DNA of 64,000 nt from Hyphococcus lacteus (lineage in GTDB: Bacteria; Pseudomonadota; Alphaproteobacteria; Caulobacterales; Parvularculaceae), in the NCBI RefSeq assembly GCF_041058985.1, contig NZ_JBEHZE010000001.1:1736001-1800000 (forward strand). Reading direction: 5' to 3'. The notes under the pieces were generated by a model that saw only the letters and a list, made by a program, of their open reading frames with translations, made no database searches and was not told where the DNA came from. Below, piece after piece: positions 16,563 through 25,922 of the stretch (the first letter of the stretch is position 1; every line of letters begins with the position of its first letter). The position numbers and the translations under genes are program-made.

Positions 16563-18164
16563 TTAGGCGGCCTTTGACGAGGAGCCACGATCGGCCTGTG
16601 CAACCAGTGCGCGATAGTCGTCCATGTCGCCATTATACGGTTCGGCTTTTCCATTTTTGACGAGCCACAACTGATCCGCTGTCGCTTCTGCAAGGAAAAC
16701 GTCGTGCGTAATCAAAAGCACTGCGCCTTGAAATTCATTGAGGGCATAGATCAGGGCTTCGCGGCTATCAATATCAAGGTGTGATGTCGGCTCATCAAGG
16801 ATGAGGACATGGGGTTTATCCATGGACATCAAACCCAGAAGTAACCGGACCTTCTCCCCGCCAGAAAGGTTTTCGACTTTGGTGTCGACCTTTTCGTGGG
16901 AGAAACCCATTTGCGCTGCAGTCCCGCGCTGTTTGCCGACGCTTGTATCTTTGGGCAAGGCGCGGCGAACATGATCGAGCACCGTGTCACCCAAAGTCAA
17001 TTCATCTAGCTGGTCTTGGGAGAAATACCCAATTCGAATCGATCTTGGTGCGGTGCATTCACCAGCCATGAGCGGTAAACGCTGTGCGATGGATTTCACC
17101 AAGGTGGTTTTACCCTGACCATTTGCGCCCACAATTGCGATCCGATCATCGGGATCTAGTCGCAGGTCGACACCGCGTAGAATAACCGCGTCATCGCCAT
17201 AGCCAAGTTCAGCTTCTTTGAGCTGCAACATCGGTGGCGACAGTTCGTCCTTTGGCGCTGGAAAATGGAAAGGGACAGTTCTTTCGGCGAGCGGGATCGT
17301 GATGTCCTGCATTTTTTCGAGTTTTTTGACACGCGACTGAGCCTGACGGGCTTTTGATGCTTTTGCGCGAAAACGATCAACAAAGGCTTGTAGGTGCGCT
17401 TTGTCCGCTTCCTGTTTGGTGCGTTGGCTTTCAAGTTGTGCAAGCTTCGCAGCACGAAGTTTCATCCATGCATCATAGCCGCCAACGCAAAGGGTCAGTT
17501 GTCGGTGTTCCAGCGCCAGCGTGTGGGTGACACAGCGATTGAGCAATTCCCGGTCGTGCGACACCAGCAGTACCGTGTGGGGGTAGCGACGAAGATACCC
17601 CTCCAGCCATGTGGCACCTTCGAGGTCGAGATAATTGGTTGGCTCATCCAGCAACAACAGATCGGGTTGAGAAAATAACACACCGGCAAGGGCGGCACGC
17701 ATACGCCATCCACCGGAGAATTCTTTTGTCGCGCGGCTTAAATCGTCATTGGTGAAACCAAGCCCCATTAATACTTCAGCGGCGCGAGCCTCGGCTGACC
17801 AAGCATCAATATCCACGAGCCGGGTGTGAATTTCCGCGATACGCATAGGGTCTTCGGCGGTGTCCGCCTCAGCCATTAGCGCGTGACGCTCGGTGTCAGC
17901 GGCGAGCACGACCTCGATTATCGTCTCATCTGTGGCCGCGACTTCCTGCGCCACCCAGCCAAGCCGGGCTTTCTGGTTGAGACGGATCGACGACTCGCCA
18001 GTGGGGTTGGCGACATCTTCGCGGATAAGGCGAAGCAGGGTGGATTTACCGGTGCCGTTCCGGCCAACAAGTCCGACTTTCCAGCCAGCGGAAATCTGGA
18101 CAGATGCGCCCTCAAACAAAGGGCGAGAGTCTACGCGGTAATCGAGATTAGTAATGTTCAACAT
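16563..18164 (-). CDS. ABC-F family ATPase
   Basis: Soluble protein with two ABC ATPase domains and no membrane part, the ABC-F type that acts on ribosomes (EttA/Uup/YheS relatives). First domain: Walker A GRNGTGKST, signature SGGWRMRAALA, Walker B LLLLDEPTNYLDLE. A Lys/Arg/Gln-rich linker (about residues 240-300) follows, then the second domain with GANGQGKTT, LSGGEKVR and LILDEPTSHLD. From the ATG at 18164 it is 533 residues; an upstream in-frame start at 18257 would add 31 residues unlike the family. The short acidic-free C-terminus suggests YheS-like rather than Uup, but subclass is not certain. Confidence 0.92.
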   Translation of the reverse strand: MLNITNLDYRVDSRPLFEGASVQISAGWKVGLVGRNGTGKSTLLRLIREDVANPTGESSIRLNQKARLGWVAQEVAATDETIIEVVLAADTERHALMAEADTAEDPMRIAEIHTRLVDIDAWSAEARAAEVLMGLGFTNDDLSRATKEFSGGWRMRAALAGVLFSQPDLLLLDEPTNYLDLEGATWLEGYLRRYPHTVLLVSHDRELLNRCVTHTLALEHRQLTLCVGGYDAWMKLRAAKLAQLESQRTKQEADKAHLQAFVDRFRAKASKARQAQSRVKKLEKMQDITIPLAERTVPFHFPAPKDELSPPMLQLKEAELGYGDDAVILRGVDLRLDPDDRIAIVGANGQGKTTLVKSIAQRLPLMAGECTAPRSIRIGYFSQDQLDELTLGDTVLDHVRRALPKDTSVGKQRGTAAQMGFSHEKVDTKVENLSGGEKVRLLLGLMSMDKPHVLILDEPTSHLDIDSREALIYALNEFQGAVLLITHDVFLAEATADQLWLVKNGKAEPYNGDMDDYRALVAQADRGSSSKAA

Positions 18165-18268
18165 GGGCGCTGTGTAGACAATGCCCGCACGATAGCAAGA
18201 GCAGACCCAAAGACTGTGCGGATTACGTGCGACTAGTGCGTAAATATGACAGGCCAAGCCGCTAGAAA

Positions 18269-18595
18269 TCAGGGCTGCACATTATCGTTAATCCAGTCGA
18301 GAAAACCTGCATTCGAGCCATGCTTTTCAATGGGTAGAGCAACCACGCAAGGGACCTCATGGGGATGTAGCGCGACGATCCGGTCGCGAGCCGCGGTAGC
18401 AGCATCGGCTGTTGTCTTGAAAATTATCGGCGTTTCCGCTGCGATTTCGACGTTTCCCTCCCACTGATAAACAGAGCGCATTTCCGCCAGAATATTGGCG
18501 CAGGCCACCAGTTTTTCCTGGACCAACGCCCGCGCCATCCGAGCTGCTATTTCGCCATTGGGGGCCGTGACATAAAGAAAGGTGATATCACTCAT
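18269..18595 (-). CDS. cutA: Divalent-cation tolerance protein CutA
   Basis: Small trimeric ferredoxin-like protein (108 residues) implicated in copper tolerance in E. coli, though its true role is unclear. Family landmarks are FLYVTAPN at the start, LVACANI (the conserved Cys), SVYQWEGNVE, and LHPHEVPCVVALPI. Two in-frame ATGs are close together; the second (18595) is preferred because AAGGA lies about seven bases before it and directly abuts the first. It sits upstream of the ABC-F gene on the same strand and diverges from queC. Confidence 0.93.
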   Translation of the reverse strand: MSDITFLYVTAPNGEIAARMARALVQEKLVACANILAEMRSVYQWEGNVEIAAETPIIFKTTADAATAARDRIVALHPHEVPCVVALPIEKHGSNAGFLDWINDNVQP

Positions 18596-18727
18596 GCGCA
18601 TTCCTTTGAAACTTGGTCAAAGTCTAGTGCCCGAAAAGCGCTGAAATCAATGACCGGAGCCTGTTTGGTTGCGCAATGGGTGCGATAAGATTAAGCCAGC
18701 GCCAGCTTGACGTTAGACGGAGTGAAC

Positions 18728-19444
18728 ATGCGAAAACTCGCGACAGATCGGGCCTTGGTGTTGTTCTCCGGGGGGCAGGACTCCTCAATTATACTACCTT
18801 GGGCGCTTTCTCGCTTCGCGCATGTTGAAACCATTGGCTTCGATTATGGCCAGCGACACGCGGTTGAACTGGGTGCACGCCAGGCGGTGAAGCGCGCCAT
18901 TTGCGATGCTTTTCCGGATTGGGCAGCAAAGTTAGGCGATGATACGTTGGTCGATGCGGCGGGGCTTCGTGATCTCGGCGAGACGGCCATGACCCATGAA
19001 ACCGAAATTGTACTCTCGGATGATGGTCTTCCATCGACATTTGTTCCTGGCCGAAACTTGGTATTTCTGTCTTTGGCTGGCGGGCTCGCCTATCGCCGCA
19101 ATCTTGGAGTTCTTGTGGCTGGCATGTGCGAGACGGATTTTTCTGGCTATCCCGATTGCCGTCAAGACGCATTGAACGCCCAGCTAGACGCATTGCGCCT
19201 TGGGATGGATGCGAATTTTTCGTTGGAAACACCGTTGATGCGTATCGACAAAGCCGAAAGCTGGCGATTGGCCGAGCGATTGGGTGGAACAAAGTTAGTG
19301 GAGATTGTGAATGAACATTCCCACACTTGTTATGTCGGTATTCGGGGTGCCCGCCACGCGTGGGGTTATGGCTGTGGCGAATGTCCGGCTTGTGAGTTAC
19401 GTGCTCGCGGCTGGGCCGAATATATTGCGTCGGGACAGTCGTGA
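18728..19444 (+). CDS. queC: 7-Cyano-7-deazaguanine synthase
   Basis: ATP-dependent enzyme that converts 7-carboxy-7-deazaguanine to preQ0 on the way to queuosine in tRNA. The PP-loop SGGQDS is at residues 14-19, followed by the conserved GFDYGQRH. The C-terminus has the zinc cluster: a Cys in HSHTCY and CGECPAC. FVPGRNLVFL and ETDFSGYPDCR are also family hallmarks. The ATG at 18728 is preceded by GGAG at seven bases; an upstream TTG is less likely. queD, queE and queF are not in the window. The stop overlaps the GTG start of the following transporter by four bases, suggesting one transcript. Confidence 0.95.
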   Translation: MRKLATDRALVLFSGGQDSSIILPWALSRFAHVETIGFDYGQRHAVELGARQAVKRAICDAFPDWAAKLGDDTLVDAAGLRDLGETAMTHETEIVLSDDGLPSTFVPGRNLVFLSLAGGLAYRRNLGVLVAGMCETDFSGYPDCRQDALNAQLDALRLGMDANFSLETPLMRIDKAESWRLAERLGGTKLVEIVNEHSHTCYVGIRGARHAWGYGCGECPACELRARGWAEYIASGQS

Positions 19445-20643
19445 ATAACGATTTGAGCACTGAGCAAACTCCGAGTAAAAGCCGATTTGTCTCTGTGATA
19501 TATGCAGGATTCTATGGCGGCCAATTTGTTTTACTGGGTATTCAACTGCCGTTTTTCGCAGGCTGGTTATTTCAAAAAGGTTTTTCGACCGCTGAAATTG
19601 GCCTGATTACTGGGGCGTCATTGATCGCGCGTCTTTTGTTGGGGCCGTTCGTGGCTTTTTGGGCAGACCACCAACATGACGAACGTCGTTCCCTGCGAAT
19701 TATGTCATTTTTGTTTGCCCTTGGCGGTGTCGGGTTAATTCTTGCACCGACGAAAATACTCATTGGCGCAGCGGCGGCTTTGATCATCTGGACGTTTGGC
19801 ATGTTGGTGCCGTTGACGGACACGGCGGTATTACGCGCTGATCGAAACGGCTGGGTTAATTACGGTCAGGTTCGCGCTGCGGGTTCCGCGTATTTTTTGG
19901 TGACGACGATTTTGGGCGGCGCATTACTTGGCCAGGTTGGTGTTTCTGCGGCGGCACCGGTGATGGCGATTGCGGCCGTTGCGGCATTCGGGATATCGCT
20001 ACTCTTGCCCAAAGGTGTCGGTGGACGTGGTGGCGCAAAACCAGTGTCTTGGCGCGAGGCACCGAAGCTGTTGTCCAGTCCTGTTTTTCTTACGGTGTTG
20101 ATCGCCGCGGGGCTAACCCAAGGGGCTCATGCAGTTTATTACGCGTTTTCTTTCCTTCGCTGGGAAGTGCTGGGTTATTCTACTTTGACAATCGGCTTGC
20201 TGTGGGCCACGGGTGTGATCGCGGAAATTGTTTTGCTGACACGGGCACGTGGCATAGCGCGTAGAATGGGGCCGGCAACGTTGCTGATCATCGGCGCAGC
20301 AGCGGCGACTGTCCGGTGGTTTTTTGTGGCGCTTGAGCCGCCGCTTCCGGTTTTATTCCTTCTACAGACGTTGCATGCGCTTACCTTTGCTGCGACTTAC
20401 CTCGGGACGATCGAATTTCTTGACCGTGCTTCGCCATTGCGCCTCGTAAATACAGGGATGACCTTGATGTCGACCACTGGCATCGGGGCTTTCACCGGCC
20501 TTGCGACGGTCATCGCCGGTTATGTATGGCAGGCTGGCGGCGCAGGACCAGCTTATTTGATGATGTCATCAATGGGTGCTATCGCCGTGATTTGCGCATT
20601 TATGGTCGCGCGTATTTGGGATGGCGGGAAACTATTTGAGTGA
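19441..20643 (+). CDS. MFS transporter, HcaT/MFS_1-like
   Basis: Major facilitator protein of 400 residues with about twelve hydrophobic segments. It resembles the group that includes HcaT and nucleoside-type permeases: an early GFYGGQFVLLGIQLPFFAGWL span and FSTAEIGLITG, then a loop with DHQHDERR where the MFS motif A is expected. It starts with GTG, overlapping the queC stop (GTGA). Co-transcription with queC raises the idea that it moves a deazapurine or queuosine precursor, but no sequence feature proves this; the family's substrates are mostly unknown. Confidence 0.75.
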   Translation: MNNDLSTEQTPSKSRFVSVIYAGFYGGQFVLLGIQLPFFAGWLFQKGFSTAEIGLITGASLIARLLLGPFVAFWADHQHDERRSLRIMSFLFALGGVGLILAPTKILIGAAAALIIWTFGMLVPLTDTAVLRADRNGWVNYGQVRAAGSAYFLVTTILGGALLGQVGVSAAAPVMAIAAVAAFGISLLLPKGVGGRGGAKPVSWREAPKLLSSPVFLTVLIAAGLTQGAHAVYYAFSFLRWEVLGYSTLTIGLLWATGVIAEIVLLTRARGIARRMGPATLLIIGAAAATVRWFFVALEPPLPVLFLLQTLHALTFAATYLGTIEFLDRASPLRLVNTGMTLMSTTGIGAFTGLATVIAGYVWQAGGAGPAYLMMSSMGAIAVICAFMVARIWDGGKLFE

Positions 20644-20736
20644 TGCCAGGTTATTACTCTCTACAATTTAATATCAATCTAGTTTGAGTTTTTATCTTGC
20701 TGTGCGAAAAATAATGCAGGGTGAGCAGGAAGTTTT

Positions 20737-21531
20737 ATGCCGGTAGCAATTCGAGAAAATTTAGAGCAACGACTTCGTCGGTTTGTTCGTCGCTATAGAT
20801 ATCGCGGTGATGTACATTGTGCACTTTGCGGAGCGCATTTTGATGAATTCGTTGATACTGGTTTTCAGTCCCCACTAACAATTAGCCGAAATATTATTGG
20901 CATGGGACCAGCGAAAGATATGTGTCCCGTTTGTTCTGGCCGTGCGCGCACGCGGTTAATTCTGTTGTATCTTCAAGAACAAATTTTGTCACAACGTGGC
21001 GACGCGGAAATCCTACATTTTGCGCCTGAATATCCGCTTCAGAGTTGGATCAAATTATACCCACGTGTGAGCCTCACCATGTGTGACCTCATGCCTGAAG
21101 TTTATGATTTGATCGACGGCGTAGAGCAGACGGATATTACCGCATTGAAATATGCGGATCAGTCATTCGATCTTGTTATTTGCTCACATGTTCTAGAGCA
21201 CGTGCCCGATGACCGCTTGGCAATGCGCGAGGTTATGCGTGTTTTGAAACCGGGCGGTAAAGCAATTTTACTCGCACCATTTGCCATTGATGGGATGGGT
21301 ACGGATGAAGACCCTTCGATCACAGACGCAAAAGAGCGCGAACGTCGGTTCGGGCAATCTGACCATATTCGGATTTACGAACGCGATGAATTTGTAAGGC
21401 GTGTCGAGGAAACCGGTTTTTCGGTTAGGCTTTTTGACCCATACAAAGAATACCCTGCGCTCGCAAAAGAAATGGCCCTTAATCCACTAGAATTGCTGCC
21501 CATCGCAGAGCGCCCGAAAGCGTTGTCTTAA
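20737..21531 (+). CDS. SAM-dependent methyltransferase with N-terminal zinc-ribbon-like cysteines
   Basis: Class I methyltransferase of 264 residues. The N-terminal 75 residues carry two cysteine pairs (CALC and CPVC) that may bind zinc. The Rossmann core follows: ILHFAPEYPLQ, then LTMCDLMPE, ITALKYADQSFDLVICSHVLEHVPDD (motifs II-III) and VLKPGGKAIL. The type is common in glycan-biosynthesis loci, where such enzymes methylate sugars, but no partner gene is adjacent. Its 3' end overlaps that of the convergent CHASE2 gene by four bases. The preceding ~90 bp is A+T rich, with a GGAAG ribosome site. Confidence 0.78.
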   Translation: MPVAIRENLEQRLRRFVRRYRYRGDVHCALCGAHFDEFVDTGFQSPLTISRNIIGMGPAKDMCPVCSGRARTRLILLYLQEQILSQRGDAEILHFAPEYPLQSWIKLYPRVSLTMCDLMPEVYDLIDGVEQTDITALKYADQSFDLVICSHVLEHVPDDRLAMREVMRVLKPGGKAILLAPFAIDGMGTDEDPSITDAKERERRFGQSDHIRIYERDEFVRRVEETGFSVRLFDPYKEYPALAKEMALNPLELLPIAERPKALS

Positions 21532-23801
21532 CCGCCGATGGGATGGGCACCGTCCCATCCTTCAGGTGTTCCGGCGTCCGAGAATTTCTTGATCCGTTCT
21601 TCGTAAATATCGAACAGCGCAATTTTCGCACCTGGCGAGCTCTTGGCTTTCGCCAGCATTTCGCCAGCTTTGGTCATGTCGCCGGCGCGGTAAGAGGCAA
21701 GCAACTGGCGGTGAGCATCGTCAAGGGCACGGAAGGCTTTGCTCGACTTGATGAACGGATTGCCGATGAGCGCATAGACGGAGATCGGTCGTTTTTCGCC
21801 GCGAATTTTTAACCGGTCTAGTTCGAGGTAAGCGAAGTGGTGGTGAGATTCTTTGAAGACCTGCTCATCACAGATCATCGCAGGACCATAATATTCTGAC
21901 TGACCACGAAGAAGCGCCGCACGATCAACCGCTGGCCCAATCGCTGAATAGCGATTGTTGCGGCCATGCCCCATCGGGCCGACGAAGCATTCACCAGTCG
22001 CAATGCCAATGGCCAAATGGATTTGTAAGCCCCGTGTATGGCTAGAGCCGTCAAGGTCAGCATTGACCTTGTCCATGCTTTCGATCAACCGAAGCGCAGC
22101 GGCGCAACCAGCTTGAACATGGTCGGCTTTTTCAAGCGGCGCGTTGAAATAGGCAAAGATACGCCCACCCTCGGCCTGATCGGCGACGCCGCCAGCAGTG
22201 ATGATTGTTTGGCGTAAATCGAGGCTGGCCGCGGCGAGCAGTTTGGTGATTTCGTCCGGCAGGTTTTCCATCGTACGCAGATCTTCGTCCACAAGACGCA
22301 ATTCACAAGCAAGGACTGTGATTTCTCTGTGAAGGCCGTTCAATACGCCGCTGGCTGGTGTTTCGCGCAATTTTTTCATGGCGTCTTCAGGCAGCGTGTC
22401 GTGGAAGGAGCCGCGCAAATTGTCATCGCGCAGCACGCCGCCGATAGATTTTCCGCCTGCAATCGACAGCGCACCAAGGAAAAGCGCGGCCGCAGAGGGG
22501 AGTGGGTTGAGCAACAGCCCTGCTGTCGAAAACGCAATGTAAGCGCCTAACAACAGGAACAAGCTGAGCAATGCGGCGACGCCCGCCGCCTGCCAGAACT
22601 GAAATCGCTGCGCAGTCATGATGGCCGCTGCACCAAAAATCATTACGGCAAGGGCTTCGATATAGCCCGTCCAGCCGGGGCGAGTGGGGGCGTTGCCTGA
22701 TGTGATTTGTGCCGCTGTTAGGGCATGAATGGCCGCAGGCGAAAGATCACCACGCGCAGTGGGAATTGCCGGGCCAAGTTCCGTATCAAGACCAATAAGA
22801 ACAACGGCACCGGATAGTTGATTATTGGATGATGCAACCCGGGCGTTCGCGCCCAAGCCTGATATCAGGCGTGATGCTGAGGTCGAGGGAATGGTCACGC
22901 GCTTAGGCAGGTAAAGTCTAACGGCTGTGGCCTCAGAAACCGGAAGGTCGATGTCGCCAATTTGAATGCCATCGATAATTCGACCTTGGGCGTTCGCTGC
23001 CGATGGATTGATCGTCACAGTGATATTATTGGCATCGAGAGCAAAGCGTGCGGCCTCCAGCGCAACTGATGGCGTTGGTGTTCCGTTCAATGTCCATAAC
23101 AATGGCGCGCGGCGTAAAATTCCGTCACCATCTGCTGCAAGCGCCGAGACCGATGGCTGGGCAGCGGCCGCCAGCGTCGGGTTGATGGAATAGAAATACC
23201 GGGCAGAGGGCAGGGCAACATAATCTCCGCCGCTGCCATTAAACGATAACCAATCGGCGGATCGAATGTCGGCGCGGCCAAATGATGTGGCCCGGTTCGG
23301 ATCAAGCGGCGGGGTCTGCGACACGCCGACTGCGCCTTTGATTGTGCTAAAGGCTTTGGCAAGACGCTCATCAGTGTGTGGCAATAGCGATAATTGTTGC
23401 GCTAAGGCTTCGTCGCGAGCACCAGAAAGCCAGAATTCACCTATTGTCTCAGGCGATAGCGGATCAGGAGCGTCTACGGACTCGGTCAATATGACCCCTT
23501 TTGCGCCAGCACTGCCCGCTGCTTCGACCAAATTTGCCAAAACGGTACGCGGCCATGGCCATGGGCCGACGGCCTCTATGCTCTCACGGTCGATGAGGAC
23601 GAGGTGGAAATTATCCACAGTCGTACCGTCGGACGGGTTAAGTCGTTGAAAATAATCGAAAAGTCTCTCTCGCCAATGATGGTCAGGCGATTGTGCGCCG
23701 GCCAATGTGCCTATTGCAATGACAGCCAAAGCGCCCGTTACCAACAACAGTGGTAGCGCGGTTAACCATTGAAACGACTTCGAAAACATACGTTTAGACA
23801 A
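21528..23801 (-). CDS. CHASE2-domain protein with degenerate class III cyclase domain
   Basis: Membrane protein of 757 residues. A short N-terminal span (about 11-35) leads to an extracytoplasmic CHASE2 sensor (about 40-370), three clustered spans (about 378-450), and a cytoplasmic domain with class III adenylate/guanylate cyclase architecture (about 490-690). In the cyclase domain the folding motifs survive (GIATGECFVGPMG, YSAIG) but, by eye alignment, the catalytic positions do not: first metal Asp is E500, Lys is Q542, second metal Asp is G546, base-selecting Asp is P623, transition-state Asn is D626 and Arg is L630. A TTG start at 23801 has GGGG six bases upstream; ATG at 23789 is the alternative. 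It is likely a signalling pseudocyclase rather than a cAMP-forming enzyme. Confidence 0.82.
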   Translation of the reverse strand: MSKRMFSKSFQWLTALPLLLVTGALAVIAIGTLAGAQSPDHHWRERLFDYFQRLNPSDGTTVDNFHLVLIDRESIEAVGPWPWPRTVLANLVEAAGSAGAKGVILTESVDAPDPLSPETIGEFWLSGARDEALAQQLSLLPHTDERLAKAFSTIKGAVGVSQTPPLDPNRATSFGRADIRSADWLSFNGSGGDYVALPSARYFYSINPTLAAAAQPSVSALAADGDGILRRAPLLWTLNGTPTPSVALEAARFALDANNITVTINPSAANAQGRIIDGIQIGDIDLPVSEATAVRLYLPKRVTIPSTSASRLISGLGANARVASSNNQLSGAVVLIGLDTELGPAIPTARGDLSPAAIHALTAAQITSGNAPTRPGWTGYIEALAVMIFGAAAIMTAQRFQFWQAAGVAALLSLFLLLGAYIAFSTAGLLLNPLPSAAALFLGALSIAGGKSIGGVLRDDNLRGSFHDTLPEDAMKKLRETPASGVLNGLHREITVLACELRLVDEDLRTMENLPDEITKLLAAASLDLRQTIITAGGVADQAEGGRIFAYFNAPLEKADHVQAGCAAALRLIESMDKVNADLDGSSHTRGLQIHLAIGIATGECFVGPMGHGRNNRYSAIGPAVDRAALLRGQSEYYGPAMICDEQVFKESHHHFAYLELDRLKIRGEKRPISVYALIGNPFIKSSKAFRALDDAHRQLLASYRAGDMTKAGEMLAKAKSSPGAKIALFDIYEERIKKFSDAGTPEGWDGAHPIGG

Positions 23802-23985
23802 GAAAGGCCCCTTTAAGTGACAGACTTGACGCTCAACTTAGCCATATAAAGGCTTGATCGAGCAAAACTTCCTCGGTTTTCGCCTTTGGTCATGCTTCAT
23901 TCAGGATGAATTTATTATCCTGCGTTAAAGCATAACACTGCAAGGGGTAGGCCGGAGTGGTTATTCCCTTCGGAAAGATTGGATA

Positions 23986-25122
23986 ATGACGGATTCGGCG
24001 GCAGATTTCGACATTGATATGACACGGGGTGTGTTGAAACTCATCCCCCGTGGTGATTGGCGTGGAAAATTTCTCGGGTCTTTAGACGAAAAACTACGCG
24101 ATTTTGGTGACGATTCTATTGGGCGCGACCTAATCATTGATATGAGCGCGGTGGATCGGCTTGATACTGTTGGTGCGATGATGCTTCAGCGGACATTTCT
24201 TGCCTGCCAAGAGCGCACAGACGAATCAAAAATTATCAATGCCAATGGCGCACAGCAGGCATTGCTGCAACAGATCCAAGAACATCTCGCGCCGTGCCAC
24301 GTTGAACCGTTTCACCCGAATGCATTTAAAGCAATGCTTTATCGCCTCGGTCTTGGCGTTGTTGAAGCGATCCAGGCTGGCCAGGCGATCCTCAGTTTTG
24401 TCGGTTACATTTTAGCAAGCGCTTGGCGAGTTCTTATGAATCCGTCACGGATGCGCTGGACCTCGACTGTTCATCACATGGAAGAAGCGGGACTGAACGC
24501 AATTCCTATTGTTGGGTTGATGTCATTTTTGATCGGTGCGGTGGTCGCGTTTATGGGTGCGAAAATTTTGCGCCTGTTCAATGCCGATATTTTCACGGTC
24601 GAGCTTGTTGGTATTGCGGTGTTGCGTGAATTTGGTGTGTTGCTGACCGCGATCTTGATTGCAGGACGGTCGGGCAGTGCATTTACAGCGCAAATTGGGT
24701 CAATGAAGATCCGCGAAGAAATTGATGCGATGCGGGTTTTAGGCCTTGATCCAATCGAAGTTTTGGTTCTGCCGCGGGTGATTGCGCTTATCATCATGGT
24801 GCCAGCAATAGCGTTTCTTGCTGCCATTTTGGGGCTTATCGGTGGCGGGCTCGTTGCCGCAATGGCGATGGATATCTCGCCCGCATTGTTCATTTCTCGC
24901 TTTCAGGAAACGATCGTCATCAATCACTTTTGGGCCGGTCTAATTAAAGCACCGTTCTTTGCGTTCGTGATTGCGGTTGTCGGTTGTTATCAGGGCATGG
25001 AAGTCGAAGGCAGCGCAGAGTCACTTGGTAAGCACACGACGCTTTCTGTGGTGCAAGCGCTGTTTCTTGTCATTCTCATCGATGCGTTCTTTGCGATGTT
25101 TTATCTGGAGATCGATTTTTGA
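23986..25122 (+). CDS. mlaE: MlaE-type ABC permease with N-terminal STAS domain
   Basis: Inner-membrane permease of an MCE lipid transporter (378 residues). Residues 1-110 form a STAS/MlaB-like domain (DLIIDMSAVDRLDTVGAMML), which in E. coli is the separate subunit MlaB; the fused form is known in several proteobacteria. The rest is a MlaE domain with five or so spans, including LLTAILIAGRSGSAFTAQIGSMKI and the conserved EEIDAMRVLGLDPIEVLVLPR coupling helix. It heads a four-gene operon with the ATPase, MCE protein and lipoprotein, and presumably moves phospholipids between inner and outer membranes. Confidence 0.92.
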   Translation: MTDSAADFDIDMTRGVLKLIPRGDWRGKFLGSLDEKLRDFGDDSIGRDLIIDMSAVDRLDTVGAMMLQRTFLACQERTDESKIINANGAQQALLQQIQEHLAPCHVEPFHPNAFKAMLYRLGLGVVEAIQAGQAILSFVGYILASAWRVLMNPSRMRWTSTVHHMEEAGLNAIPIVGLMSFLIGAVVAFMGAKILRLFNADIFTVELVGIAVLREFGVLLTAILIAGRSGSAFTAQIGSMKIREEIDAMRVLGLDPIEVLVLPRVIALIIMVPAIAFLAAILGLIGGGLVAAMAMDISPALFISRFQETIVINHFWAGLIKAPFFAFVIAVVGCYQGMEVEGSAESLGKHTTLSVVQALFLVILIDAFFAMFYLEIDF

Positions 25123-25892
25123 CCACAGAGCAAGAAAAATATGTGATCGAGGTCGAAGGGCTGAAGACGCAATTTGGTGATTTTGTTGTCCATGAAAATC
25201 TGGACCTTAAAGTTCGCCAGAGCGAAATCATCGGGGTCGTCGGCGGTTCTGGTACGGGTAAGTCTGTGCTTATGCGCGCGATCATCGGCCTGAAAAAACC
25301 GAGCGCAGGTTCTGTCCACATCTTCGGTGAAGACTATTATCAAGCCGATGAACAAACCCGCGTAGGTATCGAACAACGCTGGGGCGTGTTGTTTCAGGGC
25401 GGCGCACTGTTTTCGTCAATGACGGTTGCTCAAAACGTCATGGCCCCAATCCGTGAACATATGGATATGGGTACATTATTGGCCCAAGATATTGCGGCGC
25501 TTAAAATTTCCATGTCGGGCTTACCCGAAGAGGCAGGGGCGAAATACCCATCTGAGCTATCGGGCGGCATGAAAAAACGCGCAGGATTGGCGCGCGCACT
25601 GGCTTTGGATCCGGAAATTGTCTTTCTGGACGAGCCGACAGCCGGGCTGGACCCCATTGGGGCCGCCAAATTTGACGAGTTGATCGTCAATCTCAAGGAA
25701 TCCTTAGGGTTAACCGTGTTTATGGTAACCCATGATCTTGATACGCTACATTCGACCTGTGACCGGGTGGCGGTGCTCGCTGAAAAGCGGGTCATTGCGT
25801 GTGGTCCGCTGGATGAAGTCCGACGGAACGACCACCCCTGGATTCAGGAGTATTTTTCCGGCCCAAGGGGAAGGGCCGCGCTCGCTTCGTAA
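25119..25892 (+). CDS. mlaF: MCE/Mla transporter ATP-binding protein
   Basis: ABC ATPase of 257 residues that drives the lipid transporter. Walker A GGSGTGKSV, Q-loop LFQGGALF, signature LSGGMKKRAGLARAL, Walker B IVFLDEPTAGLDP and the switch His in VTHDLDTL are all intact; the GGM-KKR signature and the C-terminal extension (GPLDEVRR..) are typical of MlaF. It starts with TTG overlapping the permease stop (TTGA), so translation is coupled. Confidence 0.94.
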   Translation: MTTEQEKYVIEVEGLKTQFGDFVVHENLDLKVRQSEIIGVVGGSGTGKSVLMRAIIGLKKPSAGSVHIFGEDYYQADEQTRVGIEQRWGVLFQGGALFSSMTVAQNVMAPIREHMDMGTLLAQDIAALKISMSGLPEEAGAKYPSELSGGMKKRAGLARALALDPEIVFLDEPTAGLDPIGAAKFDELIVNLKESLGLTVFMVTHDLDTLHSTCDRVAVLAEKRVIACGPLDEVRRNDHPWIQEYFSGPRGRAALAS

Positions 25893-25922
25893 GCGAGCTT
25901 TCGGGGATGTGAGTAACAGCTA

